Notes under the pieces: model-generated
What the model was told of the DNA's origin: nothing
Seen by the model: the letters and a program-made list of their open reading frames with translations, nothing else
Database searches by the model: none
Translations under genes and position numbers: made by a program
Assembly: GCA_964423405.1 (NCBI GenBank)
Contig: CAYREY010000009.1
Coordinates: 22,166-86,165, forward strand
Source of the DNA: Bog-950 sp964423405
GTDB lineage: Bacteria; Bacteroidota; Bacteroidia; Chitinophagales; LD1
Direction of reading: 5' to 3'
Length of the DNA: 64,000 nt
Part shown: in pieces, positions 8,757 to 18,355 of the stretch
Layout of the letters: every line of letters starts with the position of its first letter
How positions within the stretch are numbered: position 1 is the stretch's first letter

Positions 8757-9940
8757 AGTTTGGTTTTTTCCAGTATCCATTGCCAAACCCACCAGTTTGC
8801 ATTACCAAACTGATTGAAGATATGCATAAACGCAGGTTTATGCTGGGTCTCAAAGGCATCATCGGTTATATACTGCGCGTCATCACTAAGCATCAGGCGC
8901 GGGTTAGATGGGTCGGCAATAAAGTTGAATTTTTTAGATAGCATGGGCGTTTTTTGCAACCCCAGTTGCCAAACGGTAGCTATAAGGGTACCCTGGTCGC
9001 GTGTTTTCCAATCGGGGTCTTTAAAAATTTTCATGGTGCGCTGATGCCACAGCCGCATAAAAACATGGCTGCTTTCATCAAACAAAAATACGCCACCGTT
9101 CCAGTGCTGCCAGTGGTGGTCGTTTATTACCACTTCAAACTTACTCTCTATCTTTTCGCGCAGGTGCTGGCAGCTAAGGTCATGTATATCTTCACCACCG
9201 GGGCTTATCCAGCGGCGCTTTAAACGGCTCCAGCGCCAGCGGGTATTGCCTTCTATCTGCGCTATAGCGTGTTGGGGTACATCATATAGTATTACATTAC
9301 CTTCCAGGTCGTACCATATACGCTCATTTTTATCGTACACAGCGTAGTTATCAAACGTCATTTTATTGCCGGGCACGGCATAACTAAATGCGGTGTACAA
9401 CAAGCTAAGCGGCCGGCGTTTAACCAACTCAAACCGCTGCTTTAACTGCAACTGTTTTTGCTGCAATTTTTTATCAGCTATCTCCGGTGTTTGCCCATAC
9501 TTGTTCAGCATGGCCGTCAGTTCGCTCCACGCCTTTCTATTTTGTATTAAACAGCCGCAGTTAACCGCATACGGGCTAAACTGATGCATACGGCTATGGT
9601 CGGGCGCAAATGTTATTACCCCTGTTTTATGATTAAAAATATCATCTACCTCGTTGCTTACAGCAATCACGTCGGTATCCAGATAGCAATACAGCGGGCC
9701 AACCGGCAAAATGCGGTACAGGCTGGTTTTAAGATAAATACTGGCCTGGTGGTGATCGAAATGTGCGGGTGTTTTTACATCTATTACCTGGTCGCTGCTA
9801 ACCGGTATTTCGTTACGCGCAGCATCGGTAACCACCAGTATCTCCCGGGCAGAAAAAAGCTTAAGCCTGCGTAGCGAAAAATGCAGCGTATCAATATGCT
9901 CCTTAGCACCACAAACAACAAAAACAAATTTACATTCCAT
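8753..9940 (-). CDS. GT-A-like putative glycosyltransferase (paralogue of the 14010-15194 gene)
   Basis: A 395-residue protein from the chosen ATG at 9938-9940 (MECKFVFVVCG). The longer ORF start at 9997 would overlap the upstream gene and is not shared by the paralogue. It opens with a beta-strand VFVVCGAKEHIDTLHFSL and carries a CYLDTDV motif, a DxD-type signature of nucleotide-sugar transferases. A conserved HWQHWNGGVFLF and KTRDQGTLIAT stretch follows toward the C-terminus. The same motifs occur in the gene at 14010-15194. It is the last gene of a seven-gene minus-strand operon. Donor and acceptor are unknown. Confidence 0.7.
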   Translation of the reverse strand: MECKFVFVVCGAKEHIDTLHFSLRRLKLFSAREILVVTDAARNEIPVSSDQVIDVKTPAHFDHHQASIYLKTSLYRILPVGPLYCYLDTDVIAVSNEVDDIFNHKTGVITFAPDHSRMHQFSPYAVNCGCLIQNRKAWSELTAMLNKYGQTPEIADKKLQQKQLQLKQRFELVKRRPLSLLYTAFSYAVPGNKMTFDNYAVYDKNERIWYDLEGNVILYDVPQHAIAQIEGNTRWRWSRLKRRWISPGGEDIHDLSCQHLREKIESKFEVVINDHHWQHWNGGVFLFDESSHVFMRLWHQRTMKIFKDPDWKTRDQGTLIATVWQLGLQKTPMLSKKFNFIADPSNPRLMLSDDAQYITDDAFETQHKPAFMHIFNQFGNANWWVWQWILEKTKL

Positions 9941-9957
9941 TATACCCAAGTCGAACA

Positions 9958-11058
9958 TTATGAATGATAATAAACCCCTAAACACACCCGGTGCCAAAAA
10001 TCGTTCAGCCGAAACGATAATGCAGACACCGGCTTTTGAAGCAGGCCTGCATTAATCATCATTTTACCCAGTACCGAGTTATACCTGAACGAGTTTTTAT
10101 CAATATCGCGCGAGCGCCACTCCTCGTTCATCCAATGTATAAAGTAGTAGTTGGCCGGCACTTGCTGGTTGCCGGTTATTAAACCGGCTATTTCATGCCA
10201 CATATCCAGGTTTGAAACACCGCCGTAAATGTATTGCTGCAGGTTGTTTAAAAATACGTGCGTGTTTAATATTTCTATGGGTTTGTGCCAATCGGTATTA
10301 TTCTCATCTACCTCGGCAGATGCCTGTTGGTAGCAAGCCAGCATTAAAGCAGATTTAGGCGGGCATTTCATTACATTACCCACCAGTGCCAGGTCGTGGT
10401 GCTTTCTAAAAAAATAAGGGGTAGTTACGTTCAACGGTTTAATGCAGGTTACATCCATATCTATCCACCAGCCACCTTTATCGTACAACAACTTGTACCT
10501 GAAAATATCGGAGAAACCCGATACACTGCCCTTACCATGCCCGTACTTATTAAAATTCTTGTACCTGAAAATTTTCTCCTCGGGCAATATCCGGTTAGCA
10601 TCTTCCAACACTACCCCCTCGGGCAATTCGTTCTCTATCGGCCCGTAGGTCCATAAATGAAATACATGCCCGTTATCTACAAACGATTGCAGGGTAAGCA
10701 TTTCAATTTTAGATAGGCGGCTACCTATCCAAAGTGCATTCACATGCCTGTTTTCTTCCAATAAATCAGCATCAGAAAAAACGGATTTATCTACCTCTAC
10801 GGCCGCATTGGCAAAGCTTACAAGTTCCTGCTGCTTTTGCCTTTGCTCTAAAAAAAGCCGGTACTCTTCGTCGCTTAAGCCCCGTGCCTGTTGGTCGGTC
10901 CTAAAAAAAACAAAGCGCCTGAAATAATATATTGAATAGTTAACCCACAAACTAAGCAGGCGCTTAAAAATGTACCAGATACGTTTTAAAGCATGTATAA
11001 AAAGCTTGCTTAACACCTTACAGTATCGCACTATGAGGAGCATTCTGGGTGGTTTCAT
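9958..11058 (-). CDS. GT32-like glycosyltransferase (DXD sugar-binding family)
   Basis: A 366-residue protein. A basic, aromatic N-terminal ~55 residues could be membrane-associated. The catalytic part begins near residue 105 (NALWIGSRLSKIE) and contains SDIFRYKLLYDKGGWWIDMDV, a hallmark of the GT32 / Gly_transf_sug family, with DMD as the DxD. These enzymes add sugars to glycans or lipids from nucleotide-sugar donors. It lies 17 bp upstream of the GT-A-like gene in the same operon. Confidence 0.82.
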   Translation of the reverse strand: MKPPRMLLIVRYCKVLSKLFIHALKRIWYIFKRLLSLWVNYSIYYFRRFVFFRTDQQARGLSDEEYRLFLEQRQKQQELVSFANAAVEVDKSVFSDADLLEENRHVNALWIGSRLSKIEMLTLQSFVDNGHVFHLWTYGPIENELPEGVVLEDANRILPEEKIFRYKNFNKYGHGKGSVSGFSDIFRYKLLYDKGGWWIDMDVTCIKPLNVTTPYFFRKHHDLALVGNVMKCPPKSALMLACYQQASAEVDENNTDWHKPIEILNTHVFLNNLQQYIYGGVSNLDMWHEIAGLITGNQQVPANYYFIHWMNEEWRSRDIDKNSFRYNSVLGKMMINAGLLQKPVSALSFRLNDFWHRVCLGVYYHS

Positions 11059-11113
11059 TCTATAAGTAAATCTAACAATCGTTTGCTTCCGGCGTAAACC
11101 ATGTTGGTAAATA

Positions 11114-12412
11114 CTACCGCTGTATATGGGCGCTATCTATCAGTAAAGGTGCTAAAGCCGTGTACATAGTAGTGGCCATCAGGTGATAACCTTTAGAATT
11201 ATGGTGCCCGTCTAACGGCCAGAAATAAGGATCGGCGGTGGTATTATACTTTGCCAGAGAAGCTTTATACAGTGGCAATAAATCAATTACTATAACCCGG
11301 CTATCGCCCCGCAGTTTATCCAGTATGGCAGAAAAATCGTAATAATACGTACCCTTTACCAGGTCACTTTTATCGGGCCGCAATACCACAAAAAGCTTTA
11401 TGCCATTATTGCTGCATAATTCTGCATAATCATTAAACAGGGCTATTACCATACTATCAAAGCGCTGTTTTTCCTCTTCATTAAATTCATTTTTCTGCAG
11501 TATAGAATTATAGCCGGCGGCGCTGAAAAACAAACGGACTACATAATTAACAGCATAGATGGGTTCCCACCAGGGGGCCGGCTTAAACTGCAACTTACCA
11601 TCTGCCCTGAAACGTTCCATACCCCCGCGTAACGTTATATCGTCCAGCAGGTCTTGTGTGCTTAAGGTTTGTATAACTACATCAGGTTTGTATTTCAGTA
11701 GCTTATCTTTAAGCATGATGTAATTAAAAAAAGGGTCGCTACCCATAACCCCTGCATTCATCCAATACGACGTATCGCCGGAGGCAGTAAACATGGTTTT
11801 CAATATAGCTACATACGACGAATCGTAAGGAGCTCCATCGCCCTCTGTAAACGAATCGCCTAAGGCCATAATACGTTTGGGGCCCTTACCTGCAGCAATA
11901 GTCCATTCATCATCGCCCAAGCCCAGCGAGTTGGTTGGCCGCCGGTAAGTAAACTCCGGCTTTATTACCCAATGCTCTACATTAGGGCGCCATGCATGAT
12001 AATAACTTGTATCCTGAGGTGCATATTGGCTAAAATACTGCCCATGCATCTTTTCCAGGTATGTTTTAGTTGTACCCGTAATAGTCAGTACAACTTCTAT
12101 AACAAACAGGGTAAAAACCAACGTTGTGAAGGATAAGAAAAAATCGGCTATGCGTTTATGATTAAAAAAAAACTGCTCTATTTTAAACAAAGCGGCGCCC
12201 AACAGCCATATAATAATATACAACGATAAATGTGTATGCCATTTAATAAACTGCAGCCCAACTTTACTATACCAATAAGCCTCCCAGGCAACATAGGCCG
12301 CAACAAAAAGCGAAACTACTAACCACAGGTTTATCCGAAATTTAACCTCCGGTATGGTAACCTGAAAACGCCTGAAGAGAATATCCAAAAAACTATTTGT
12401 ACCCCGCATCAA
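11114..12412 (-). CDS. Membrane-anchored SGNH/GDSL-type hydrolase
   Basis: A 432-residue protein with about three N-terminal membrane segments (roughly residues 28-130) and then an extracytoplasmic SGNH-like domain. The nucleophile block is MALGDSFTEG (Ser of GDSF) and the C-terminal catalytic pair is LDGHHNSKGYH (D-x-x-H). Such proteins esterify or de-esterify polysaccharides or lipids. Position in the operon between GT32 and a radical SAM gene suggests modification of the cluster's product. Confidence 0.78.
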   Translation of the reverse strand: MMRGTNSFLDILFRRFQVTIPEVKFRINLWLVVSLFVAAYVAWEAYWYSKVGLQFIKWHTHLSLYIIIWLLGAALFKIEQFFFNHKRIADFFLSFTTLVFTLFVIEVVLTITGTTKTYLEKMHGQYFSQYAPQDTSYYHAWRPNVEHWVIKPEFTYRRPTNSLGLGDDEWTIAAGKGPKRIMALGDSFTEGDGAPYDSSYVAILKTMFTASGDTSYWMNAGVMGSDPFFNYIMLKDKLLKYKPDVVIQTLSTQDLLDDITLRGGMERFRADGKLQFKPAPWWEPIYAVNYVVRLFFSAAGYNSILQKNEFNEEEKQRFDSMVIALFNDYAELCSNNGIKLFVVLRPDKSDLVKGTYYYDFSAILDKLRGDSRVIVIDLLPLYKASLAKYNTTADPYFWPLDGHHNSKGYHLMATTMYTALAPLLIDSAHIQR

Positions 12413-12436
12413 CCAATAGTTTGTTATAAATTTTGT

Positions 12437-13984
12437 TTACATCGAAAAAGTAGCTTCCAGCATTTTTTCAAGTTGGCTTACATCTACAGTATAAAGTATT
12501 TCGGCCAACTCTATTGGCGACGCCGTTGACATCTGCAATAATATAGTATCACGCGAAGGATGCCTTTCAATCATTGAAGCAATATAAAATGCCTTCTCAC
12601 GCATTTCAACAGTCGTATTAATTGCAGTTTTAAGCGTGTATATATCAAAATAGCAAATTATCACATCTGCCAGTTTACCATTGGGTGTAGCCATAAACAG
12701 GTTAGCCAACCGGTTCACCAGTAATGTTTCTTTACTTACATAACCATCTCTGTGAGTAAACTCCTGCAGCAATTCTTTTATCTCGGTAAGCGACCACTCC
12801 TCCACAGTCTCTTTAACAAAATTAATATTCACTTCAGGCAAAGGGTCATACTGGTACTTATCCTGTACCAGCCACCCCCGCAACTGTTTTATAAAATCGG
12901 CATAAGCAGTTATACTGATATTAGCCGGGGTATACCATACCCCCTTTTTAGATGGTATCTCATATTTTTCGAGTGTATTAATAACCTGCTGTAAGTATTC
13001 AGTCGACTGTTCGCGCAACGAAAGCTCCTTTGGCCGAAAAACCATATTAAAATACAACATAATATCTTTTTCGATACAAAACTCAAGCAAAGATGGCAAC
13101 TCGTGCCAGTTGTAGGTGATGGGGCAGGCCGCTAGTGAAAGAAATGTTTTTTTACGTTTGGTATAGTCACGGAAATACTCCAGATTTTCCATAACCTTAT
13201 CAAAATTACCGTTGACCCTTATTTTTTTATATGTATCCGGGTTGACAGAATCTACCGACATAATAATACCGGCATTAAGCCCTTCTAAAAGATCTTTTAT
13301 GCGGTTATTTAAAAAAGTACCGTTGGTGGTTATATGTATGCGTATACCCGGCTTTATCTTCAATATACGCTCCCATATTTTAAGGTATATATCAATCATA
13401 AATGGCTCGCCGCCCAAAAAACGCGCATCGGTAAGGTGCGGAATAAACTCCTCCAGTTCATCAACAAAGGTGTCGTTATAAACAGAATTTATAGGTGGCA
13501 ACTGTTCACGGTTTTTTCTGATACTGGATGAAAAATATCCGTTACACATTACACACTCCAGATTACAGGTGTTAGATAACTCAAACTCCATTATTTTAGG
13601 ATATACCTGTGCCCCTGTAAGCTTTGTTAGCAGCTTATTAATCCTCGAAGGAATGCTGCCACTTTCAAATTCATCGTAATATTTGGCACGAACGCCCTGG
13701 TAATTTCCCGCGGCAAGTATGTCGCCACACCTGGCACAGCCTCCTCCCAGGTTTTTATCCCGAATATAGCTTCTAAGCAATTCCGCCTGCTCTCCTTGCC
13801 ATATTTCCTTTATGGTATTCTGCGGCCAAATACCTAGTATATGAGTAGAGTTATAGCAACATGCACGCACGTTACCGTTTTGTTCAAAATTGAGGTTTAC
13901 AAATGGGGCATGGCATAACACTGCTTTGTTTGTAAGATGCCGGGTTGCGTTGTACCCCTTTATTATGTCAGCCGAAAGGTTCAT
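12437..13984 (-). CDS. Twitch/SPASM-type radical SAM protein with N-terminal Cys cluster
   Basis: A 515-residue protein. Residues about 24-95 hold a Cys-rich auxiliary-cluster-like segment (NVRACCYN ... GGCARCG). The radical SAM core follows with CNLECVMC (CX3CX2C), GGEP-like FLGGEPF, TTNG and MSVDSVNPDTY. This order, with the SPASM-like part before the core, fits twitch-domain radical SAM proteins. The ~150-residue C-terminal extension is unassigned. Such enzymes catalyse radical modification of peptides or small molecules. Its neighbours are an SGNH hydrolase and a GT-A-like gene. Substrate unknown. Confidence 0.83.
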   Translation of the reverse strand: MNLSADIIKGYNATRHLTNKAVLCHAPFVNLNFEQNGNVRACCYNSTHILGIWPQNTIKEIWQGEQAELLRSYIRDKNLGGGCARCGDILAAGNYQGVRAKYYDEFESGSIPSRINKLLTKLTGAQVYPKIMEFELSNTCNLECVMCNGYFSSSIRKNREQLPPINSVYNDTFVDELEEFIPHLTDARFLGGEPFMIDIYLKIWERILKIKPGIRIHITTNGTFLNNRIKDLLEGLNAGIIMSVDSVNPDTYKKIRVNGNFDKVMENLEYFRDYTKRKKTFLSLAACPITYNWHELPSLLEFCIEKDIMLYFNMVFRPKELSLREQSTEYLQQVINTLEKYEIPSKKGVWYTPANISITAYADFIKQLRGWLVQDKYQYDPLPEVNINFVKETVEEWSLTEIKELLQEFTHRDGYVSKETLLVNRLANLFMATPNGKLADVIICYFDIYTLKTAINTTVEMREKAFYIASMIERHPSRDTILLQMSTASPIELAEILYTVDVSQLEKMLEATFSM

Positions 13985-14009
13985 TCAATATATATGTTGT
14001 TACTACCGT

Positions 14010-15194
14010 TTAGTACATAATCCCTGTAGCCTTTTCTACTTCCTGCCATACATCCCATGTATTATCGGCCCAGTGGTGATATACATGAACAAAATACGGT
14101 TTTATTTCCTCATCGGTATTTGATAGTAAAAAGCGTAGCCCCCCTATATGTTTTATCCCTTTGTGCCCATAGTCTGCTATCAGGTTATAGCGCTGCGGTA
14201 AAGTACGATGTTGCTGCAAACCAAACTGCCACGCGGTAGCTATTAACGTACCCTGGTCGCGGGTTTTCCACTCCGGTAAAGTAAAAATGGTGCATGTATG
14301 CTCATGCCATTTTTCTAAAAACAGGTGGCTGGTATCGTTAAAAAGAAAAACACCTCCATTCCAGTGTTGCCAGTTATTATCTGTAACATCTACATCAAAC
14401 GTTTTTGCTATCTGCTCTACCAGGTGTGTACAACGGCAATCAAACACATTTTTGCCTTCTCTGGTCCAGGTAACCCTATCGGGTGCCCTGAAAGGGCTTT
14501 TACTTTCTATTACATCTACCACTGCCGGCACGTGGCGTTCGTACAATATAGGGGCGCCGTTTTTATCTATCCAAACATGGTTCACTTTATCTAAAAAAGT
14601 GTCTTCATCCAGTTTAAACATGGTACGCGCTAAATTAAACCGTAGCGATAGCCAGCAATAAGCAAACTTATTCTTCTTCCGCTCATCCAGTTGCTTTAAA
14701 AGGCGGTTCTTCTTATCTATATTCTCTGGCTCGCGTATTATATCCTTATGCTCGCTAAATAGTTGTTTCAATTCATTTTGCCATTGTTTAAACTGCGTTG
14801 GGCAGTTGCAATTAATGGCCGATGGGCTAAACTGGCTTACCACGCAATGGTCTGGAGCAAAAGTTACGGGAGCACTAAACTCTTCAAAAACCGAATCTAC
14901 CCCCGGCCTTACTGCTACAACGTCGGTATCCAGGTAGCAGTAATTATTTCCGGCCGGTAAAAATTTATGCAGCCCTGTTTTTAAATAAATACTTGCCTGA
15001 TGGTGCGTATATCCGGATGGGGTTTTTACGTTTATTACATGGTTATGTGTTATAGATATATCGTTGCGTGATGTATCTGTAACAACAATAATTTGATTGT
15101 GCGAATATTTTTTTAACGCCTGTAGCGAGTAGTGCAACGTATCTATATGCTCGCGCGCACCACAAACAACAAAAACAAAAATATTCTTACTCAT
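14010..15194 (-). CDS. GT-A-like putative glycosyltransferase (paralogue of the 8753-9940 gene)
   Basis: A 394-residue protein from the ATG at 15192-15194 (MSKNIFVFVVCG). The start at 15248 would overlap the upstream gene. It is collinear with the 8753-9940 product: VFVVCGAREHIDTLHYSL, HHQASIYLKTGLH, CYLDTDV, HWNGGVFLF and KTRDQGTLIATAW are all shared. That indicates an old duplication within the operon. The DTD motif suggests a nucleotide-sugar-dependent transferase. Confidence 0.7.
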   Translation of the reverse strand: MSKNIFVFVVCGAREHIDTLHYSLQALKKYSHNQIIVVTDTSRNDISITHNHVINVKTPSGYTHHQASIYLKTGLHKFLPAGNNYCYLDTDVVAVRPGVDSVFEEFSAPVTFAPDHCVVSQFSPSAINCNCPTQFKQWQNELKQLFSEHKDIIREPENIDKKNRLLKQLDERKKNKFAYCWLSLRFNLARTMFKLDEDTFLDKVNHVWIDKNGAPILYERHVPAVVDVIESKSPFRAPDRVTWTREGKNVFDCRCTHLVEQIAKTFDVDVTDNNWQHWNGGVFLFNDTSHLFLEKWHEHTCTIFTLPEWKTRDQGTLIATAWQFGLQQHRTLPQRYNLIADYGHKGIKHIGGLRFLLSNTDEEIKPYFVHVYHHWADNTWDVWQEVEKATGIMY

Positions 15195-15204
15195 TGGCGC
15201 TATA

Positions 15205-16347
15205 TTACTTCTTTCTGTGTTTGCGCAAATATTCAAGGGCCGATACATTCTCTTTTTTCAAATCGACACCAAAAAGCAGGAACCCCAGATAAAGAGAAAA
15301 ATTTACTACAAAAGATACCGCAAATCTTGTACTAACCATCATTTTAACCAGCAGGTACTTTACATGCCCCTTTGTGGGTATCAGCGCCCTGTTATACACC
15401 TCTACATAAACCTTGTGGTTAAATAACAGCACATGCAATAACACCATAAGTACAAAACGGCTATCTTCTACCGACAATACTATTAACAGCGTAACAGGCA
15501 ACCACAACTCCCATAAATTATTGGGAAAATAACGCCATGTACTATTTAAAAACGCCAACAACCCCTTGCGGGCAAACAATAACAATACTGTAAGTGCATA
15601 TAACCATATTACGGGTTGGCATAGCAGCAAAAACCTATTAGTATAGGCCAGCAAAGCATAGAATAACGACAACAAGGCAACTTCGGCCAGTATGCTACAC
15701 AACATAATACGCTCAAACCCTGCCTTACTTAACTCTAAAAAAAAACTGGTTGTGCCTCCAAGCCGGTCTGCCTCTGCATCCTGATACTGGTGAATAATAA
15801 TGTTTCTGATACCACTAACTGCCTGCAACAATAAAAGCACACCCATTAACCGCACGTTTACAGTAGCTCCGCTTGCAATAATAAAGGTATTGGCGGCCAA
15901 CATAAGGGGTAGCAGGTGGGCATACAATGTATCTGCTATAATTCCGGCAGCCCCTCTATCCTTTAGCCTTACTGGCGGTGCAGAGTACACTATAAACGTA
16001 GCTACCTCTGCAATAATAAGCAGTAGCGACAACTTGTTGAAAGGCAGATACAGCCAGGGAAGCAGTAGTGCACTAAGGGCCGTTGCAAACAACAACACAA
16101 CAACCATTACCGGCTTACCCTGTACCATATTTGGTTTGCCGGCTGCTTTGTCTTTTTCTATATCAAACAAATCGTTAAGCAAATACCCCAACGATGCAAA
16201 CCCACTTATAGTAACTACCGATGCCCCTGCCAGTTTAAGAAAATGTATGAATGGAATATGAAACCACAACACAAACAAGTACACAAGCCCCATGAGTAAA
16301 GCAGCCTTACCTTGCCACCAATCATTTACCCTGAAAACCTGTTTCAC
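15205..16347 (-). CDS. UbiA-family prenyltransferase 1
   Basis: A 380-residue multi-pass membrane protein of the UbiA superfamily. The first Asp-rich motif is NDLFDIEKD (about residue 58) and the second is YQDAEADRLGG (about residue 190), both needed for Mg-prenyl diphosphate binding. Additional hydrophobic segments extend past the usual ~300 residues. Family members attach prenyl chains to aromatic acceptors or, in the DPPR-synthase branch, phosphoribose to polyprenyl phosphate. Which applies here cannot be told by eye. It is cotranscribed with a methyltransferase 9 bp upstream. Confidence 0.82.
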   Translation of the reverse strand: MKQVFRVNDWWQGKAALLMGLVYLFVLWFHIPFIHFLKLAGASVVTISGFASLGYLLNDLFDIEKDKAAGKPNMVQGKPVMVVVLLFATALSALLLPWLYLPFNKLSLLLIIAEVATFIVYSAPPVRLKDRGAAGIIADTLYAHLLPLMLAANTFIIASGATVNVRLMGVLLLLQAVSGIRNIIIHQYQDAEADRLGGTTSFFLELSKAGFERIMLCSILAEVALLSLFYALLAYTNRFLLLCQPVIWLYALTVLLLFARKGLLAFLNSTWRYFPNNLWELWLPVTLLIVLSVEDSRFVLMVLLHVLLFNHKVYVEVYNRALIPTKGHVKYLLVKMMVSTRFAVSFVVNFSLYLGFLLFGVDLKKENVSALEYLRKHRKK

Positions 16348-16356
16348 CGTTAGTAG

Positions 16357-17235
16357 TTATATAGGCCTGTTTAAAAAATAAAGATGCTTTTCCTTATTTA
16401 CATCAAACGGAGGTTTCATCACTTTTAGCTCATAAAAGTCTATCGGAAAAACATAATCCTCCCAGGTAACAATTTTGCCTATATCAAACAAATTCTGAAA
16501 ATCATTTGAAATAGTAAGATGCTCAAACTCGCCGGTTTTAACTTCCGGTGTTTTTATAAATAGCAGTATAAAATTAAGCCGGCGCATTACCTTAAGCACT
16601 TCATACAAATCTGCTACATGATAGCAATACGCCTTGTTTATTTCCTGTACAATCCGGTCTATTTTTGCACCGTCTTCGGGGTTAGGGTGTTCGCGCACAA
16701 ATAAATCTTTTATATAAAGTACGCCACCGGGTTTTAATGCTTTGTATGCCTTTTCTATTAACAGGGCTTTGTTGTTTGAGTGCCCAAACGATTCAAGAAA
16801 CAAAATTCTATCAAAAACATTTTCGCCATACAAGGCATCCATATCATGATAGTCGCCTTGCCTTACAGTAACCTTGCCCTTTAACTGCCTGCCTGCAATA
16901 ATCTCAGCAGCCTTTTGTTGCTGCACCAGGCTGGCGGTTACCCCTTCTATCTCTACATTCAGCTTAGCTGCAAAATAGCAGGCGGGCCCACCTACACCAC
17001 ATCCGGCATCCAGAATTTTTTGCCCATCGGCCAATTCTGCATTAGCAATAGTATAATCCAGGTAAACACTTACATCGGTGGTGCGAAAGGCCTGTATAAT
17101 TTCGCCATACACCTCTAAAAATTTATCGGTGGTATTATTGTAAAAATCGCCTACTTGCAGGGCATTGTTTGCGGGCCGGCTTTCTTTACCGGCTGATTGA
17201 GATTGCCTGAAAAAACTTTTTATTGCACCTATCAT
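16357..17235 (-). CDS. Class I SAM-dependent methyltransferase 1
   Basis: A 292-residue Rossmann-fold methyltransferase. Motif I is ILDAGCGVGGPACYFA; later motifs include LFLESFGHS and ALKPGGVLYIKD. It resembles small-molecule or lipid methyltransferases rather than RNA or DNA enzymes. The N-terminus MIGAIKSFFRQS is a short amphipathic stretch like those on several oxygenases of this cluster. It is the first gene of the seven-gene minus-strand operon, with a candidate -7 box about 110 bp upstream. Confidence 0.83.
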   Translation of the reverse strand: MIGAIKSFFRQSQSAGKESRPANNALQVGDFYNNTTDKFLEVYGEIIQAFRTTDVSVYLDYTIANAELADGQKILDAGCGVGGPACYFAAKLNVEIEGVTASLVQQQKAAEIIAGRQLKGKVTVRQGDYHDMDALYGENVFDRILFLESFGHSNNKALLIEKAYKALKPGGVLYIKDLFVREHPNPEDGAKIDRIVQEINKAYCYHVADLYEVLKVMRRLNFILLFIKTPEVKTGEFEHLTISNDFQNLFDIGKIVTWEDYVFPIDFYELKVMKPPFDVNKEKHLYFLNRPI

Positions 17236-17347
17236 AATATACGTAGCATTGTGTATGCTCTGCTTGCTAAAATAGCGTAATAAAATGGTTTTACATCAAC
17301 CACGCCCGCCAGAGCATTTACTTACCCAACCCATAGCTATACTAAGG

Positions 17348-17355
17348 CAAATATA
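17348..17355 (-). promoter_or_regulatory. Putative -7 box (TATATTTG) for the minus-strand glycosyltransferase operon
   Basis: On the minus strand this reads TATATTTG, a full match to TAnnTTTG, about 110 bp before the methyltransferase start at 17235. The surrounding 17236-17481 interval shows no gene. Confidence 0.42.
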
Positions 17356-17481
17356 GCTTTACAAAAAGCCGTAGCGCGTGTAAGTGGCAGGGCTTACACA
17401 ATGTTTAAAAGAAAAACTATTTTAGAGTTATGTATTTGTAAGCTTACCAGCTATTAAGTGAAAGCGGCAAAACGTATACTA

Positions 17482-18330
17482 ATGAGAAGAGTTTTTAAAA
17501 ACGATGAACAGGAGTTTTTTTTCAGGCAAAATGGATATATAAAACTGCCTTTTGACAGAGCTGCAGAGCTAGATGCCTGCAAGCAAAAAATTTTTTCCTT
17601 AAACCCATCCGATAAGTTTCAGGCTTTTCAAAAATCCAAGCTACATCCACAGGATTTTCACTGTACGTTTTTTGACAGCGATATGGATTACCGTAAAAGT
17701 GTGTTTGATATTGTTACTGATTTTTTTTCGCCGTTAAACTATCTGCTACTGGATAACTACAAGTTTATACAGGGCAATGTGTTTATTAAGCCCCCCTTTA
17801 AGGGTTACGTAGCACCGCACCAAAACCTTACAGTAGTTGATGAGAGCAGGTTCACCTCGCTTTCGTTTTGGTGCCCGGCACAAAATACAACGAAAGAAAA
17901 CGGCACCATGGTACTGGTACCATCCAGCCACCGCAAGTTTATGAAATACCGTAGTACAAATATCAGCTGGCCGCTTTTACCTATGTTTAAAGATTATGAC
18001 TCTGCACATTTAAAAACCATTGATGTAGCCAAAGGCGAAATACTGATAATAGATGACAGTATAATACACGGCACTACCAACAACATTACCAATACCGAAA
18101 GATTTGTTTTTCACGCCATGCTGGCCCCACAGGAAGCACCTATTATTTACTGCAACGTAAATAAAGAACAGCACGATGTACAGCTATTTAATGTACCCGA
18201 TACCTTTTGGCAATATTATATACCGGGCGATACCCCGGCCCAATTAGATTTGTGGGAAACCAGGCCCTACAACGAAAGAGAGTTAACAGAAAACGAATTT
18301 ATTACCGAACTACAAGCCGCAAACAGCTAA
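17482..18330 (+). CDS. PhyH-family protein with variant H-x-N metal site
   Basis: A 282-residue PhyH-fold protein from the ATG at 17482 (MRRVFKNDEQ). A GTG 24 bp upstream (17458) is possible, but the ATG start aligns with the tandem paralogues. The proximal metal site is H113-Q-N115 (codons 17818-17826), so Asp is replaced by Asn as in the 3194-4108 gene. The distal H (SIIHGTTNN) and an Arg in NTERF remain. It lies 25 bp upstream of the Wzt-like ATPase gene on the same strand, suggesting cotranscription with the exporter. It may be an altered or non-catalytic member. Confidence 0.83.
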   Translation: MRRVFKNDEQEFFFRQNGYIKLPFDRAAELDACKQKIFSLNPSDKFQAFQKSKLHPQDFHCTFFDSDMDYRKSVFDIVTDFFSPLNYLLLDNYKFIQGNVFIKPPFKGYVAPHQNLTVVDESRFTSLSFWCPAQNTTKENGTMVLVPSSHRKFMKYRSTNISWPLLPMFKDYDSAHLKTIDVAKGEILIIDDSIIHGTTNNITNTERFVFHAMLAPQEAPIIYCNVNKEQHDVQLFNVPDTFWQYYIPGDTPAQLDLWETRPYNERELTENEFITELQAANS

Positions 18331-18355
18331 ATTTTTCTGTTATAAATAATAAAAA

